A stretch of 64,000 nucleotides of DNA, taken from positions 62,001 through 126,000 of the forward strand of contig JADJOD010000013.1 in assembly GCA_016713985.1 (NCBI GenBank), written 5' to 3'. The translations under genes and the position numbers were made by a program. The DNA is from Lewinellaceae bacterium. GTDB lineage: Bacteria; Bacteroidota; Bacteroidia; Chitinophagales; Saprospiraceae. The notes beneath the pieces are model-generated. The model was not told the DNA's origin. It saw only the letters and a program-made list of their open reading frames with translations, and did no database searches. Below, piece by piece: positions 1 through 9,246 of the stretch. Within the stretch, counting starts at the first letter, position 1. Each line of letters begins with the position of its first letter.

Positions 1-1763
1 TAGTACCAGGATTCTCCCGCGTCGGCACTGGTAAGGATTTTGATATCCGACCCGCCGGACATAAATATCCGCCCGATGTCATTGACGGCGATAAACTCGT
101 CATAAGCATAGATATCCGGAATAACCCGGTACGTCCAGCTCGCGCCTTCATTGTCGGATACGGCTAATTTCATGGAGTTGTCGAAGTAACCGGTCACGTA
201 AATTTTGCCGCCGGCATCGGCGAACAAAGCCCTCCGGTAATCCGTGGTTATGGCCAATGTGGTGACGATCGACCAGCTGGCGCCTTCATCGGTGCTGCGC
301 CAAAGTGTTTTTGGAAAAGTATTGGTCAGCGGCGTGGTATACGCGAATAAGGAGCCCGAGGGGTGCTGCACCAGAATATTGACCGAAACACCGGGAATGA
401 CAGTCGTCCAGCCCCCGTTCAGGTCGTTGGAGCGCTCCACGCCGGCAGAGGAACTGCAGAACAACCTTCCGCCGGGTGTTGCAAAAATATGGCCTGTTTT
501 TAATCCGCCATTGGGTGAAATATCGTCGAATGACTGCCCGCCATCGGTGCTGATCCACATCTTTTTGCCGGTTTTGACGGCGAAGGAATCCTCGTTGAAC
601 ACAGCCAGCGGCCGGATCGAATACAGGAATACGTCGCTGGCGTCCGGCATCAGTCGGGTCCAGGTGTCGCCGGCGTTTTCGCTGCGCCAAAGCCCGGTTT
701 CCGTAACTGCCAATTGCAGGGAATCGGTCAGCAGGGCGAGTTGTTTGACATCGGCCTGGTGGATGCCTTCGGAAGAAAGCGCCCAGTTGACGCCGTCGTC
801 TGTTGAACGGCACAACGAACCACCCATAAAACCCAGAATATCGCCGTTGGGCAGCGGAAAATGGGCAACAAACTCATACGCGTGTTCGGCGCCGGTTGGC
901 AGCAGGTCCCAGGTGACGCCGTCGTCGTCCGAAAAATAAATGTGTAAATTTGTAGACGCCAGCAATCTGCCGGTATTCAGGTCGAAAACAGAAGTCAGGT
1001 ACTCGTTGGGCGCAAGGTTGAAGTCCACCGTTTCCCAGGTGACTCCAAAATCGGAGGAGCGAAAAAAGGAAGTCGCGTTAAAGTCCGAAATGGCGAAAAG
1101 CGTCCCGCTCGAAACCAGGCGTATGGTGGACAGAAAACCGGGCACAGTGCCCTCAATCCAGGTAAGCCCTTCGTCCTGAGAAATCGCAAAATTGCCCGAC
1201 TGATCGCCATCTGTAAGCAAGATTTTGCCGTTGGGCGTAAACGAAAGAAAAAACGAATAGAAAGAAAGCGGTATGCCGGAGTTGTAAACGAAGCTCCAGT
1301 CGGCGCCCCCGTTCAGCGAGCGGTAGATATGACCATTGACATCCAACCCGATCAGCGTCCCGGCGGGTGTTTCTTCAAAAGTGATGACCGGCAGAGCGTT
1401 ATTTTTTAAAACCCAGTTACCGCCTTCGTTCGAGGAGACGAACAATTTTTTAGTTACTCCACCCCCCGTGAAAGACGTAACAATCTTATAAAAAGTGCCG
1501 GAAAAGCCCACCCGGAGGAGTTCGTTTTGGGCATTCGGGTCCACAGCAGGTACATTGATCCTTTGCCAGTGCGCACCGTAATCTTCCGAGCGGTAAAATG
1601 CGCCATCGTAGTGGGTTGCATAGAGCAGGTTGTTCAGCGTCTGGGAAATGCCGACTCCGCCGCCATAAGGCCCCGGCGCTTCTTCCCAATAATCATTCGT
1701 CTGGGCGTTTATTCCCGCGACCAAAAACAGCAGTATAAACAGGATAGGCAGGTAGTTTTTCAT
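1..1763 (-). CDS. Secreted BNR/Asp-box-like repeat protein (3' end outside window)
   Basis: The frame is open from the ATG at 1763 to the left edge, about 587 codons, so the C-terminus is missing. A signal peptide is clear (MKNYLPILFILLFLVAGINA, then Q). The rest is a run of short blades with the pattern R-S-x-D-x-G-x-x-W (for example RSTDDGVNW, RSENAGDTW, STDEGASW, SEDYGAHW), typical of BNR/Asp-box or Ycf48-like beta-propellers of exported proteins. In Bacteroidota such proteins usually end in a type IX secretion sorting domain; that part is not visible here. It is divergent from the gene at 1932. Substrate and role are unknown. The repeat architecture is certain; enzymatic sialidase activity is not implied. 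Confidence 0.85.
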   Translation of the reverse strand, partial: MKNYLPILFILLFLVAGINAQTNDYWEEAPGPYGGGVGISQTLNNLLYATHYDGAFYRSEDYGAHWQRINVPAVDPNAQNELLRVGFSGTFYKIVTSFTGGGVTKKLFVSSNEGGNWVLKNNALPVITFEETPAGTLIGLDVNGHIYRSLNGGADWSFVYNSGIPLSFYSFFLSFTPNGKILLTDGDQSGNFAISQDEGLTWIEGTVPGFLSTIRLVSSGTLFAISDFNATSFFRSSDFGVTWETVDFNLAPNEYLTSVFDLNTGRLLASTNLHIYFSDDDGVTWDLLPTGAEHAYEFVAHFPLPNGDILGFMGGSLCRSTDDGVNWALSSEGIHQADVKQLALLTDSLQLAVTETGLWRSENAGDTWTRLMPDASDVFLYSIRPLAVFNEDSFAVKTGKKMWISTDGGQSFDDISPNGGLKTGHIFATPGGRLFCSSSAGVERSNDLNGGWTTVIPGVSVNILVQHPSGSLFAYTTPLTNTFPKTLWRSTDEGASWSIVTTLAITTDYRRALFADAGGKIYVTGYFDNSMKLAVSDNEGASWTYRVIPDIYAYDEFIAVNDIGRIFMSGGSDIKILTSADAGESWY

Positions 1764-1864
1764 GAGCGATTCTTTTTAAGTTTAAACACGGTTCAAAGGT
1801 CACGTGCCGTTTGCACCATACCAAATACAAAAAATATTCAAAGTCGAAATAAAAATATTTTATA

Positions 1865-1897
1865 TTGCTATTATTCAATAACTTAATACTATTTTTG
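1865..1897 (+). promoter_or_regulatory. Possible Bacteroidota promoter for the 1932 gene
   Basis: TTG at 1865-1867 and TATTTTTG at 1890-1897, 22 bases apart, match the Bacteroidota TTG/TAnnTTTG pattern with spacing slightly long. The start codon follows 34 bases later. Confidence 0.4.
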
Positions 1898-1931
1898 TCG
1901 AAATAAAGTATTCTTCCACACCGATGAAACC

Positions 1932-3338
1932 ATGATCAATTCGCTGCTTGTCCGCACACTCAAACAGTTTACGGCAAAAGACCTGAACAATCTGCAGGAA
2001 TTTGTGCGATGCGGCTGTTTTAACCGCCGCGACGATGTAAGCCGCTTATGCGAATATCTGGCGGGCCAAATGGGCTCCACCGCTTATAAAACATTTGAAT
2101 CGGAACGGCTGTACCAGGCGGCCTGTCCCGGCCGGCCATTTGACAATAAGCATCTTCGCCATGTGATGTCCTACCTGCTCGACGTAGTGCGCCAGTACCT
2201 CGCCTGGTCGGAATGGCAACCCGATACCGCCGGGCAACAGCGCTGCCTCCTGCGCGCGCTTCGCAACCGCGGGCTCGACCATCTTTTTGAAAAAGAATGG
2301 CAACGGGCCGACCGGGTTTGTGAAGAAAGCCCCGCCCGCGACGCTCAATATCACTTCCGCCGCTACCAGTTGCACCAGGAAAAACTCGAACATACGGCCC
2401 GCCGGGAGCGTTCCGGCAAACTGAACCTGCAACCCCTGCCCGACGAACTCACGGCCTTTTACGTGTCGGAAATGCTGCGCCATGCTTGTTCCGCGCTGAT
2501 GCACCAGGCTGTGGCCGGCCAGGCCTACCGAATTGATTTGCTGAATGTTATCCTCGAAACTGCGGGGCAGGGCGCCATGCTCCAGGTACCGGCCGTCGCG
2601 GTGTATTACTACGCCTATCAAATGTTGCAGTCGCCCGAGGCGACCGAACCTTTCGAACACTTGAAGGGCTTGTTGGGCGAACACGAAAACCGTTTCGAAC
2701 CCGAAGAAATGCGCGGGCTTTACCTCATGGCGATCAACGGCTGTATCCGGCGGATGAATGCCGGGCGGCGGAGTTTTATACGGGAAGCTTTCGATCTTTA
2801 CCAGGCAGCGATCAGGCGCGATTTTTTGCGGGAGAATGGCGTTTTATCCGGGTTTACGTATAAAAATATCATTCGTGTGGGGGTAGCGCTGGGCGAACAT
2901 TCCTGGACGGAGCGGTTTCTCGAACAACACCGCGGCGAGTTGCATCCGCGTGAACGCGACAACCTGTATCGCTACAATCTGGCTTATCTGCGTTTTCAAC
3001 AACACGATTACGCCGGCGCCATGCCGCTGCTTCAACAGGTCGACCTGGAAGATCCGTTGAACAACCTCGACGCGCGGCGTATGTTGTTGCGCAGTTATTT
3101 CGAATTGGGGGAATGGCAGGCCTTGGAGTCCTTGCTGCAAAGTTTTACCGCCTACCTGAGGCGGCAGAAAAACCTTGGTTATCACCGCATTACGAATGAA
3201 AACCTGATCATTTTTACAAAAAAACTGCTGGAAACGAACCGGTCGGATACAAAGTCTGTGGCTGCGCTCCGGTTGGAAATTGATGCCACGCCGGATGTTG
3301 CGGAACGGGCATGGCTGCTCGAACGGGTGGAGGTTTAA
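1932..3338 (+). CDS. Conserved protein of unknown function, 468 aa
   Basis: I do not recognise a named domain. The protein is soluble, has no signal peptide, and is rich in Arg, Leu, Gln and Glu, with a helical TPR-like look (for example YNLAYLRFQQHDYAGAMPLL, a helix-turn-helix pair typical of tetratricopeptide repeats). Residues 1-40 include a Cys pair in FVRCGCFNRRDD. An ATG eight bases upstream opens only a three-codon frame, so 1932 is the natural start. It stands alone, convergent with the nucleotidyltransferase at 3363 with 24 bases between. A scaffold role is inference only. Confidence 0.8.
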   Translation: MINSLLVRTLKQFTAKDLNNLQEFVRCGCFNRRDDVSRLCEYLAGQMGSTAYKTFESERLYQAACPGRPFDNKHLRHVMSYLLDVVRQYLAWSEWQPDTAGQQRCLLRALRNRGLDHLFEKEWQRADRVCEESPARDAQYHFRRYQLHQEKLEHTARRERSGKLNLQPLPDELTAFYVSEMLRHACSALMHQAVAGQAYRIDLLNVILETAGQGAMLQVPAVAVYYYAYQMLQSPEATEPFEHLKGLLGEHENRFEPEEMRGLYLMAINGCIRRMNAGRRSFIREAFDLYQAAIRRDFLRENGVLSGFTYKNIIRVGVALGEHSWTERFLEQHRGELHPRERDNLYRYNLAYLRFQQHDYAGAMPLLQQVDLEDPLNNLDARRMLLRSYFELGEWQALESLLQSFTAYLRRQKNLGYHRITNENLIIFTKKLLETNRSDTKSVAALRLEIDATPDVAERAWLLERVEV

Positions 3339-3362
3339 CGCCCCTGTTTCCCGACAGGTTTT

Positions 3363-4364
3363 TTAATCAAAATCGATTTCGGTGTTATCGCCGATGTTCA
3401 GGCTCAGGTTCATACCCCGGATTCCGGCATCGCTGCCGATGACGGAGTGTTTCAGCACCACGTCTTCCAGCGAGGCAAAATTGCCGATAATACTGTCTTT
3501 TACGATGGAATAATTGATGGTTACGTTATCACCGATGGTCACATTCGGGCCGATGATGCTGTTGGCGATATGACAGTTGGCGCCCATGGCTACCGGGTGA
3601 ATAAAAATCGTGTTTTCGAATTCCGGCAGGTTAAAATCGTCGGTGGCGTACCCGCGCCGGCTGAGCAACATGGCATTGGTTTCAAGCAACACTTCCTTGC
3701 GGCCGCAGTCGAACCAGTTATTGACCGTCAGCGTCTGAAAACGCATGCCTTGTTCGAGCATCAGTTGCAGCGCGTCGGTGAGTTGAAACTCGCCCACCGT
3801 GCGCAGGTCATGCCGGATCATGTGGTCGATCACCCGGAGGAGCACCGGCACATCCTTCACTTTATAGAGACCAACAATCGCCATATTCGATTTGGGAATA
3901 CGCGGTTTTTCGACCATCCGGGTAGCGAAGCCATTTTCGTCGATTTCGGCCACGCCGAATTCGCGCGGGTCGTCCACCTTTTTTACCCCGAGGCAGGAGT
4001 ACTGACAATCAAGCATATACCGCAAATCCACGTCAAAAATGGTATCTCCAAACGCGATAAAAACTTCGTCTTCGTCTTCAATGGCTTCGCGGGCCGTCCA
4101 GATCGCATGCGCCGAACCTTCCCGGCTTTCCTGGTATACAAATTCCGTTTGCAGGTCAGGGTACGCCTGCTCGATAAAATCGCGGATCTTGTCGCCCAGA
4201 TACCCGATCACAAATACAAAATCGGTCAACCCCACTTCTACCAGTTTGTCCACAATAAACCGGATAATGGGTTTGCCGGCCACCGGCATCAGCGGCTTGG
4301 GTTGGGTGTACGTGTGTGGGCGAAGGCGCGTTCCGGCGCCGGCTACGGGGATAACAACTTTCAT
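3363..4364 (-). CDS. Sugar-phosphate nucleotidyltransferase with hexapeptide tail
   Basis: 333 aa. The N-terminus carries the nucleotidyltransferase signature GAGTRLRPHTYTQPKPL and the following PVAGKPII, as in RmlA and GlmU-type NDP-sugar pyrophosphorylases; AFGDTIFDVD (about residues 104-113) is the metal-binding segment. From about residue 245 the sequence changes to hexapeptide repeats (NCHIANSIIGPNVTIGDNV), a left-handed beta-helix. It should transfer a nucleotide onto a sugar-1-phosphate for polysaccharide or glycan precursors; the sugar cannot be read from sequence. A short repeat lies immediately upstream of the start codon. Confidence 0.9.
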   Translation of the reverse strand: MKVVIPVAGAGTRLRPHTYTQPKPLMPVAGKPIIRFIVDKLVEVGLTDFVFVIGYLGDKIRDFIEQAYPDLQTEFVYQESREGSAHAIWTAREAIEDEDEVFIAFGDTIFDVDLRYMLDCQYSCLGVKKVDDPREFGVAEIDENGFATRMVEKPRIPKSNMAIVGLYKVKDVPVLLRVIDHMIRHDLRTVGEFQLTDALQLMLEQGMRFQTLTVNNWFDCGRKEVLLETNAMLLSRRGYATDDFNLPEFENTIFIHPVAMGANCHIANSIIGPNVTIGDNVTINYSIVKDSIIGNFASLEDVVLKHSVIGSDAGIRGMNLSLNIGDNTEIDFD

Positions 4365-4375
4365 TTTTTATCAGT

Positions 4376-4413
4376 GAACGGTGGACGGTAGAAAGTGAAC
4401 GGTGTGCGGCAGG
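4376..4413. repeat. ACGGTGGACGGT-type short repeat in the nucleotidyltransferase leader
   Basis: Three ACGGTG/ACGGTA-type units occur in 38 bases. The core GGACGGTAGA at 4383-4392 recurs exactly at 12906-12915 inside uvrA. Read on the minus strand it ends about 10 bases before the ATG at 4364. Confidence 0.5.
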
Positions 4414-4574
4414 AGATAACCCGTTGCCTGTTGCATTCAGGTCAAAGGTAAAATGTTTTCACTTGTCTATTCGAATCCGTCGTTGGTATCGGCATTTCTA
4501 ACGCGTGGTAGAGTTTAGGCTTCGAAAAAAAATAGCGGATTTTTCTTTGGCTCCGGAAAAACAACATTGTTGCT

Positions 4575-7004
4575 ATGAACAAAACCAGCCTTGCCCTGAT
4601 TTTTGCCCTGATAGGCAGTACCCTGAACGCCCAATCCGATACCGGCCGCCGGTTGACGACGGCTGTTCGAACCGATAAAGCGCCCAAAATGGATGGTAAT
4701 CTCGACGACGGCTGCTGGCTGGCGGCGCCTGTTGCAAAGGATTTTATCACCAACAGTCCCAGTTTCGGCAAACCGGCAATAGAAAAAACGGAAGTTCGTA
4801 TCGTTTACACCGATGAGGCCATTTATGTCGGCGCATACCTCTACCAGGATCCCGCCCGCATCAGAACAGACCTGAGCAAACGCGACGCCGAAAGCACGGC
4901 CGATCAGTTTCACGTGGGCCTCGACACTTACCGCGACCGCCAAAACGCTTTCCGTTTCCAGGTGACGGCCTCGGAAGTGCAAACCGACGCCCGGATGTCG
5001 CCCACCAATTTCGACCTTTCCTGGGACGCCGTGTGGGATGCCAGGGTGCACCTGCAAGCCGACGGCTGGTCGGTTGAAATGAAAATACCGTTCAGCGCCA
5101 TTCGTTTTCCCAGACAGGCGGAGCTGTTGTGGGGGCTTCAATTCGCCCGCCAGATACAATATGCCAACGAGTTTAGTTCCTGGAGTCCGGTAGACCCCAA
5201 CGGGGCGGGCGCTATGCCACAATGGGGTGATTTACAAGGACTTAAAAACATTGACCCGCCTTTACGCCTGGCTTTTTCACCTTATGTAGCCGCTTCTTTA
5301 CAACGTTCACCCGTGAGCCTTGACCCCGTGGATTATGCCAACAGCCGGTCGCTGAACGGCGGTATGGACGTGAAATGGGGCATCAGCGAAAGTTTTACCC
5401 TGGATGCCACACTCGTGCCCAATTTCGGCGAAGTGCAAAGTGACAATACGGTGCGCAACCTCTCCCCTTTCGAAGTACAATACGAGGAACGCCGTCAGTT
5501 TTTTACCGAAGGCACGGAATTGTTTTCAAAAGCCAATATTTTTTACTCCCGCAGGATCGGAGGTACGCCGCGGGGTTTCGGCAGCGCCGCATTTAATCTG
5601 AACGAGGGGGAAATTCTGGAAAAAAATCCCTCCCAAACCTCACTTTACAACGCCACCAAATTGTCGGGGCGCACCAAATCCAAACTGGGTATCGGGGTTT
5701 TAAACGCTGTGTCCGCCCCGGCGAACGCCGTTATCCGGCATGAAGCATCGGATACTACCCGCAACTTTTTGACCTCCGAACTGACGAATTTTAACGTGCT
5801 GGTGCTGGATCAGGCGCTGCCCAACAATTCGGCCATTAGTTTGATCAATACCAATGTGTTGCGTGAAGGCGGCGCCCGCGACGCCAATGTGTCGGCGCTG
5901 ACCTTCAACCTGCGCGACAAAACCAACCGGTACGAGCTCTTCAGCGAATCACGCCTCAGCCAGGTGTGGGATACTCCCGGCGAAGGAGCAACGTATGGTT
6001 ACGGTTTCCGGTACGGGTTGAGTAAAATCAGCGGAAAATGGGGCTGGACGGCGGTTCATGCCGCTATGGACGGCCGTTATGACCAGCGCGATCTCGGTAT
6101 TTTCCGGCGCAACAATTTCCACGCTTTGTACACCCAGGTCCGCCACGGCAACTACGAACAACGGGGCGGCATACTTTATACTTACTGGCAGTTCAGCGCG
6201 GAAAACACCTGGTTGTTCAGTTCGGGCGACTGGGAAGCCCTGGAACTGGAAGCTTACGGCGAATTTCAAAACGCGCGCCGGCATACGTTCGGCATGTTCT
6301 TTACCTCCCGACCTTTGTGGTATTACGATTATTTCGAGCCGCGGGTGTCCGGCAAAAAATACCGCCACGCGCCGTACGCGTTTATTCAGCCGCAATGGAC
6401 AACCGATACCCGCAAACGTTTTTTTGCCACTTTCGAAGCCAGTTTTGGCGAAAGCCCGATCCCCCGCGACCCGTATATCGGCGTCGCTTTTCGCCCGACC
6501 TGGGTGGCGAACGATCACCTGCGCCTCCTGGCCGCCATCAGACTGGCAAAAGATCACTCCAATTTCGGCGCCGTCAACTGGGATAATACCGACGATATCG
6601 TTTTTGGCCGGCGCAATATCACCACCTTCGACAACGAACTTTCGGTGGAATATCTCTTCGGACCCCATATGAGCCTTTCCGGGCGCGCGAGGCATTACTG
6701 GGCAAAATTGTACTACCACGAGTATCTGCACCTCAATGACGACGGTACATTTGCTCCTTCCGACTGGCCCGGCTCGGCAGACGAAAATTTTAACCAGTTC
6801 AACGTCGATTTTGTTTATACCTGGCAATTTGCACCGGGAAGTTTCCTGAACCTGATCTGGAAAGACGCCATTTTTGAAGGCGACGGCGAGCGCAACCACA
6901 ATTTTTTCGACAATTTCCGGAAAACGATGCGTTCTCCCCAGGATAACACCCTGACACTGAAGCTGATCTATTGGCTGGATGCCGGAAACTGGGGGAAAGT
7001 ATAG
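4575..7004 (+). CDS. DUF5916-family outer-membrane protein
   Basis: 809 aa with a signal peptide (MNKTSLALIFALIGSTLNAQ). Residues about 30-230 form a CBM9-like sugar-binding beta-sandwich (KAPKMDGNLDDGCW near the start, DQFHVGLDTYRDRQNAFRF, WSVEMKIPFSAIRFP). The remainder is DUF5916: YEERRQFFTEGTELF, then many amphipathic strands with aromatic ends, as expected for an outer-membrane barrel. Members are common in Bacteroidota next to glycan or peptidase functions, but the substrate is unknown. It ends with TAG, which shows that TAG is a normal stop here. Single gene, convergent with the gene at 7039. Confidence 0.88.
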   Translation: MNKTSLALIFALIGSTLNAQSDTGRRLTTAVRTDKAPKMDGNLDDGCWLAAPVAKDFITNSPSFGKPAIEKTEVRIVYTDEAIYVGAYLYQDPARIRTDLSKRDAESTADQFHVGLDTYRDRQNAFRFQVTASEVQTDARMSPTNFDLSWDAVWDARVHLQADGWSVEMKIPFSAIRFPRQAELLWGLQFARQIQYANEFSSWSPVDPNGAGAMPQWGDLQGLKNIDPPLRLAFSPYVAASLQRSPVSLDPVDYANSRSLNGGMDVKWGISESFTLDATLVPNFGEVQSDNTVRNLSPFEVQYEERRQFFTEGTELFSKANIFYSRRIGGTPRGFGSAAFNLNEGEILEKNPSQTSLYNATKLSGRTKSKLGIGVLNAVSAPANAVIRHEASDTTRNFLTSELTNFNVLVLDQALPNNSAISLINTNVLREGGARDANVSALTFNLRDKTNRYELFSESRLSQVWDTPGEGATYGYGFRYGLSKISGKWGWTAVHAAMDGRYDQRDLGIFRRNNFHALYTQVRHGNYEQRGGILYTYWQFSAENTWLFSSGDWEALELEAYGEFQNARRHTFGMFFTSRPLWYYDYFEPRVSGKKYRHAPYAFIQPQWTTDTRKRFFATFEASFGESPIPRDPYIGVAFRPTWVANDHLRLLAAIRLAKDHSNFGAVNWDNTDDIVFGRRNITTFDNELSVEYLFGPHMSLSGRARHYWAKLYYHEYLHLNDDGTFAPSDWPGSADENFNQFNVDFVYTWQFAPGSFLNLIWKDAIFEGDGERNHNFFDNFRKTMRSPQDNTLTLKLIYWLDAGNWGKV

Positions 7005-7038
7005 AAGAACAGACTACGGGGGGATGAAGCAACAAAAA

Positions 7039-8064
7039 TTAGTCGGTGAGCACGATCCAGCCCCTGTTTTTAAGCAGGCAAACCCTCCGGATCTCCCGCT
7101 TTTTTTGGTTCAGGCGATCCAGTGTTTTTCTGAGTTCTCCGTCGATACCGGCACTGCTGATGGCGTTGTTGAGACCGGTGACCGCCACCCATTCGTCATT
7201 CGGCCCGATCGACACCGAGTGTATGCCGGAATTGCTCTTCAGGCAGTTCAACAATTCGCCGGGAATTTTTGAATACGCAAAAAAATTCCCGGCGGACAGT
7301 ACCAGGAATTCATCCTGTTTGGGGCCGAATATGACCTGTTGCAGCGCTTCGCCGTGCCGCCAGACGTCGTCGTCCAGGTAGCTCCGGAGGGTATCCCGGA
7401 CGTCCGGGTAAACCCAGTAATCTTTTTCGTTGAATAAAAGCGCCCACCTCGGATGCGGGCCTAAGGCGACCTGCCGGATCGTATGGCGGTTCTGGTCATA
7501 TACTTCCCGAAGTTTTCCGTCGAGAAAGGGAGGTACGTCTTTGCTCCACAGCGCCCGGTCCCTGCCCACAAGGATCACCCAATAAAAATGCTCATTGATC
7601 GAAATATCCCGCACATTTTCCGAAATTGTTCTGAGCGAATCGAGCACGTTTGTAATTTCAACGGGCACATTGCGGGATGCCGCAACGTTGAAGTAATACG
7701 TTTTTTCTTCCTTGTTCCACAACATATATACCAGCGTTCCCAAAGCGACAACAAGGATAGCGGCGAGCGTGAACTTCCGGTATTTGTACAACCCGGCGTT
7801 CGTTTTAACGCCGGGTTTTGCACCACCGGGCGTGGATTTTTCAATCCTTGTCAGCAAATCCAGTATGTCGGCGTTGATTTTTTGCAACTCCCTGGCATGG
7901 TCATCGGAATCCAGTGTGCCCCTGATTTTTTCCTGCAGGAGGTGTTCATAACGGCTGGACAGATGAATCACCTCGTTTTCAAACCGCTCACCGGCCAGCA
8001 CGTGCAAACGTTCAATGGCTTTGTCGGTGTTCCCCAGCCGTATAAATTCCTTGATGAGATGCAT
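7039..8064 (-). CDS. EAD11-like domain, transmembrane segment and propeller-like repeats
   Basis: 341 aa. Residues 1-75 (LIKEFIRLGNTDKAIERLHV, then a helix ending in NADILDLLTRIE) look like an effector-associated domain of the EAD11 type, a small all-helical adaptor of bacterial conflict systems. A Lys/Gly linker leads to one membrane helix (about 97-117, FTLAAILVVALGTLVYMLW). The rest has at least five blade-like units of about 45 residues, each centred on a strand such as YWVILVG, WALLFN, FLVLSA, WVAVTG, WIVLTD and often preceded by V-x-x-GP. I infer an inside EAD and an outside sensor-like propeller. The SIR2-like protein at 28357 ends in a similar helical domain. Confidence 0.6.
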   Translation of the reverse strand: MHLIKEFIRLGNTDKAIERLHVLAGERFENEVIHLSSRYEHLLQEKIRGTLDSDDHARELQKINADILDLLTRIEKSTPGGAKPGVKTNAGLYKYRKFTLAAILVVALGTLVYMLWNKEEKTYYFNVAASRNVPVEITNVLDSLRTISENVRDISINEHFYWVILVGRDRALWSKDVPPFLDGKLREVYDQNRHTIRQVALGPHPRWALLFNEKDYWVYPDVRDTLRSYLDDDVWRHGEALQQVIFGPKQDEFLVLSAGNFFAYSKIPGELLNCLKSNSGIHSVSIGPNDEWVAVTGLNNAISSAGIDGELRKTLDRLNQKKREIRRVCLLKNRGWIVLTD

Positions 8065-8135
8065 AAGAGGGCATCAGGTTTGTGGCAGAAAGATAACGAG
8101 TAAAAGCGAGAGGTAGGCCCTTTCAGGGACTGGAG

Positions 8136-8597
8136 TCATCGGACGAATAATCTTGAATCGAATTCAAACGGTTCGCTTTCGACAATTTTGACTGCTCCGA
8201 AATCAGGATGCCGGGGATTGAGCAGATAATTAAAATCGCCTTTCACCACTGCTGATGGCGCCTTAAAAACGAGTTTGCCGCCTGCAAGCAAAAATTGATC
8301 TCCGATTTTCTGGGTGGAGATCGAATGAGGGAAGCTGTCCCAGTCGCCGGGCAAGTCTTTCAAGTCCATTTCAAAGGTTTCGACATCATCGGGCAGATCG
8401 ATCGATATGAGCCAATAATCAACAGGGATCAGGTGCAAAGGAAGATGTACCGCAACTTCTGCCATACACAAAGCCCTGCCCGGCGAGGTGTACAGCATGG
8501 GCAAACCTTTACTGTTCCACCTGCCACCTGCCAGTTCGGCGCCTTTGCCGGACAAGTCGTTTTTGTAGGCTCCTTTGGAAAGTCGGAAAACGATCAT
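8136..8597 (-). CDS. RES-family toxin
   Basis: 153 aa from the ATG at 8597 (MIVFRLSKGAYKNDLSGKGA). The RES signature is present: an early Arg in VFRL, GGRWNSKG, then YTSPGRALCMAEVAVH with the conserved Tyr, Ser and Glu. Characterised members degrade NAD+ and stop growth until bound by the antitoxin. The start overlaps the antitoxin stop by four bases (ATGA), the normal order for this module, so I reject a longer N-terminus that would read back into the antitoxin gene. Family assignment is firm; activity is by homology. Confidence 0.9.
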   Translation of the reverse strand: MIVFRLSKGAYKNDLSGKGAELAGGRWNSKGLPMLYTSPGRALCMAEVAVHLPLHLIPVDYWLISIDLPDDVETFEMDLKDLPGDWDSFPHSISTQKIGDQFLLAGGKLVFKAPSAVVKGDFNYLLNPRHPDFGAVKIVESEPFEFDSRLFVR

Positions 8598-9148
8598 GCA
8601 AAAATACCGTGTTCGATCCGGGTAAGTTCGTCTTCTAATATGCTGATTCCAAATGTGCTGTCTAAGAATTGCTTGGGAGGGATTTGGCCCAGGGCCACGT
8701 TTTCTGCATTCAACCATTTTCCAAAAGACTCCATACTCCCGAATATCGCAGCGCCCTTCAGAAGCAAACGGGCGATTCCAAGAATCCGCTCGGAATAGAT
8801 TTGTTCAAAAAGCCGGTTTTCTATTTTATAGCGTTGAAGGGTGCGTTCGTTTAATTGAATATAGCCGGCCCATTCTTTTATGGTAAATCCGCTGAACCCT
8901 ACCACATTTATGAAGTCCTCGTAGGAGAGTCCCTGGCGGGAGGTTTTTATCAACTCGAACTCATCGATACTCATTGATTGGCTCAATTGATATGGATATG
9001 CGCTTTCTTTTGCCAAATGCATAAGGCTATCGCGGCCCACATAAAGGTGCTCGCGGCTTTTATTTTTACCGAAAGGTTGTTTTTTTGCTTCTTTATCTGA
9101 ACGACGGGTCGATTTTATGTTTTTAATTTTTTTCATGATGACCGACAT
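8594..9148 (-). CDS. Xre/MbcA/ParS-type antitoxin (DUF2384)
   Basis: 184 aa. A basic N-terminus of about 45 residues precedes an Xre-like helix-turn-helix region (FINVVGFSGFTIKEWAGYIQ) and a C-terminal toxin-binding domain with ILGIARLLLKGAAIFGSMES and FGKWLNAENVALGQIPPKQF, the DUF2384 hallmark. It is the cognate antitoxin of the RES toxin, with four-base translational coupling. Met5 (9136) is an alternative start. Such antitoxins usually repress their own operon; a small inverted repeat lies at the start. Confidence 0.9.
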   Translation of the reverse strand: MSVIMKKIKNIKSTRRSDKEAKKQPFGKNKSREHLYVGRDSLMHLAKESAYPYQLSQSMSIDEFELIKTSRQGLSYEDFINVVGFSGFTIKEWAGYIQLNERTLQRYKIENRLFEQIYSERILGIARLLLKGAAIFGSMESFGKWLNAENVALGQIPPKQFLDSTFGISILEDELTRIEHGIFA

Positions 9149-9163
9149 TTGTCAACAAAATTA
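9144..9163 (-). promoter_or_regulatory. Possible promoter/operator of the toxin-antitoxin operon
   Basis: On the minus strand TAATTTTG (9156-9163) fits the -7 element, and the palindrome GACATTTGTC (9144-9153) overlaps the start, a plausible antitoxin operator. No -33 TTG was found at the right distance. Confidence 0.3.
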
Positions 9164-9246
9164 CGACATTTTTCCTGTATTTATTTTTTCGACTTTAAAA
9201 TATTCTCTCCACTCATCCGTCATGCCCTTTATAAACGGATCAAAAC

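Noticed and set aside
244..1179. Open frames on the plus strand and a minus-strand frame at 286-813
   Set aside because: They lie opposite or out of phase with the continuous minus-strand secreted protein that runs off the left edge, and show no family sequence.
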